6,024 bases of DNA, taken from the NCBI GenBank assembly GCA_031386985.1, contig JANNCV010000009.1:1-6024 (forward strand), read 5' to 3'. The position numbers were made by a program, and so were the translations under genes. Shown piece after piece: positions 5,536 to 6,024 of this stretch (the stretch's first letter is position 1; every line of letters starts with the position of its first letter). The notes beneath the pieces were generated by a model. It was not told the DNA's origin. It saw nothing but the letters and a program-made list of their open reading frames with translations, and searched no databases. Origin of the DNA: JANJUB01 sp031386985 (GTDB lineage Bacteria; Armatimonadota; Fimbriimonadia; Fimbriimonadales; Fimbriimonadaceae).

Positions 5536-6024
5536 CTAATCAAGATCATCAAGCTCTTCATCATGTTGTTCGATGGGCTTAGTCGTAACCTTTACGGCGT
5601 AAACGCTAATCGCAAAAAGAACGCAAAGAGGCACCGCCATCATAAGCATGCTTATAGGGTCGCTAGATGGCGTAATGGCGGCCGCGATGAAGAAGATTGC
5701 CACGGTTGCTTGTCGCCAGTTCTTGGTTAGGGTTTCTGCGGTTAACAGGCCAACCTTGCCCAGTGCGAATACGATGATGGGCAACTGGAAGCAAATTCCG
5801 AAGGCCAACATCATCTTGGTCGAAAAGCTGACCATCTGGAGCGGGTCTTGAAGCAGTTGAACTTCGGGAAAATACGAGAAAAACCCTGCGAACCAGTAGT
5901 ATGCGCTGGGCAATATTAGCCAACAGAAATACGATCCTAGAAAGAATAACCCGATTGAGAACGGAAGGACTTTTCGAATAGGCTCCTTCTCACGGTCCCT
6001 TAAGCCCGGTGCGATAAACGACCA
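5536..6024 (-). CDS. tatC: Sec-independent translocase subunit TatC, C-terminal part
   Basis: TatC is the inner-membrane core of the twin-arginine translocase. It recognises the RR signal peptide of folded proteins and works with TatA/TatB. The frame is open to the right edge, so 162 C-terminal residues are present out of about 240-260 and the start lies outside. The fragment begins in the first periplasm-to-cytoplasm region with WSFIAPGLRDREKE. E12 of the fragment corresponds to E. coli Glu103 of the signal-peptide site. Then come the helix-3 region (18-40), the helix-4 block MMLAFGICFQLPIIVFALGK (71-90), and ITPSSDP (117-123), whose D122 matches Asp211 of E. coli. The last helices follow, then an acidic tail (EQHDEELDDLD). 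Q80 stands where E. coli has Glu170, a known variation. The stop is 18 bp before asd. Confidence 0.95.
   Translation of the reverse strand, partial: WSFIAPGLRDREKEPIRKVLPFSIGLFFLGSYFCWLILPSAYYWFAGFFSYFPEVQLLQDPLQMVSFSTKMMLAFGICFQLPIIVFALGKVGLLTAETLTKNWRQATVAIFFIAAAITPSSDPISMLMMAVPLCVLFAISVYAVKVTTKPIEQHDEELDDLD

Overview
The window is an ordinary-looking chromosomal stretch of moderate GC content from a free-living bacterium. Six protein genes are readable, two of them cut by the window edges. I see no RNA gene, CRISPR array, insertion sequence or other mobile element. SepF, a TatC of the usual type and short intergenic gaps fit a non-proteobacterial lineage of the SepF-bearing kind (Armatimonadota, Deinococcota, Chloroflexota or similar). 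My best guess is Armatimonadota/Fimbriimonadia-like, but that rests on protein impressions only and is low confidence.

Left part (1-1445, minus strand): a two-gene unit. A 150-residue four-helix membrane protein of unknown function comes first. Its stop overlaps the start of a metabolite:H+ symporter-type MFS transporter by an ATGA, and the transporter runs off the left edge. Divergent from this pair is a long plus-strand gene (about 1634-3352). Its soluble 572-residue product looks like a chain of winged-helix-like units around a beta-rich domain. The shared upstream region holds a 15-bp palindrome followed by a third copy of the same half-site exactly 10 bp on, which is a good operator candidate. 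The long gene ends at a very strong intrinsic terminator (3371-3407).

Middle (3460-4466): a minus-strand 2TM-domain membrane protein and a plus-strand sepF diverge from a 158-bp promoter region. SepF is the FtsZ-binding membrane anchor of the division ring. Here it stands outside the usual ftsZ/ylm cluster and has an excellent ribosome binding site.

Right part (4495-6024, minus strand): tatC, whose 5' end lies beyond the right edge, is followed after 18 bp by asd (aspartate-semialdehyde dehydrogenase). They are probably co-transcribed, although their functions (twin-arginine protein export and lysine/threonine/methionine biosynthesis) are unrelated. asd and sepF converge with only 28 bp between their stops.

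The part most worth following up is the multi-winged-helix protein together with the operator-like repeat cluster in front of it. The rest is mostly recognisable housekeeping or transport.
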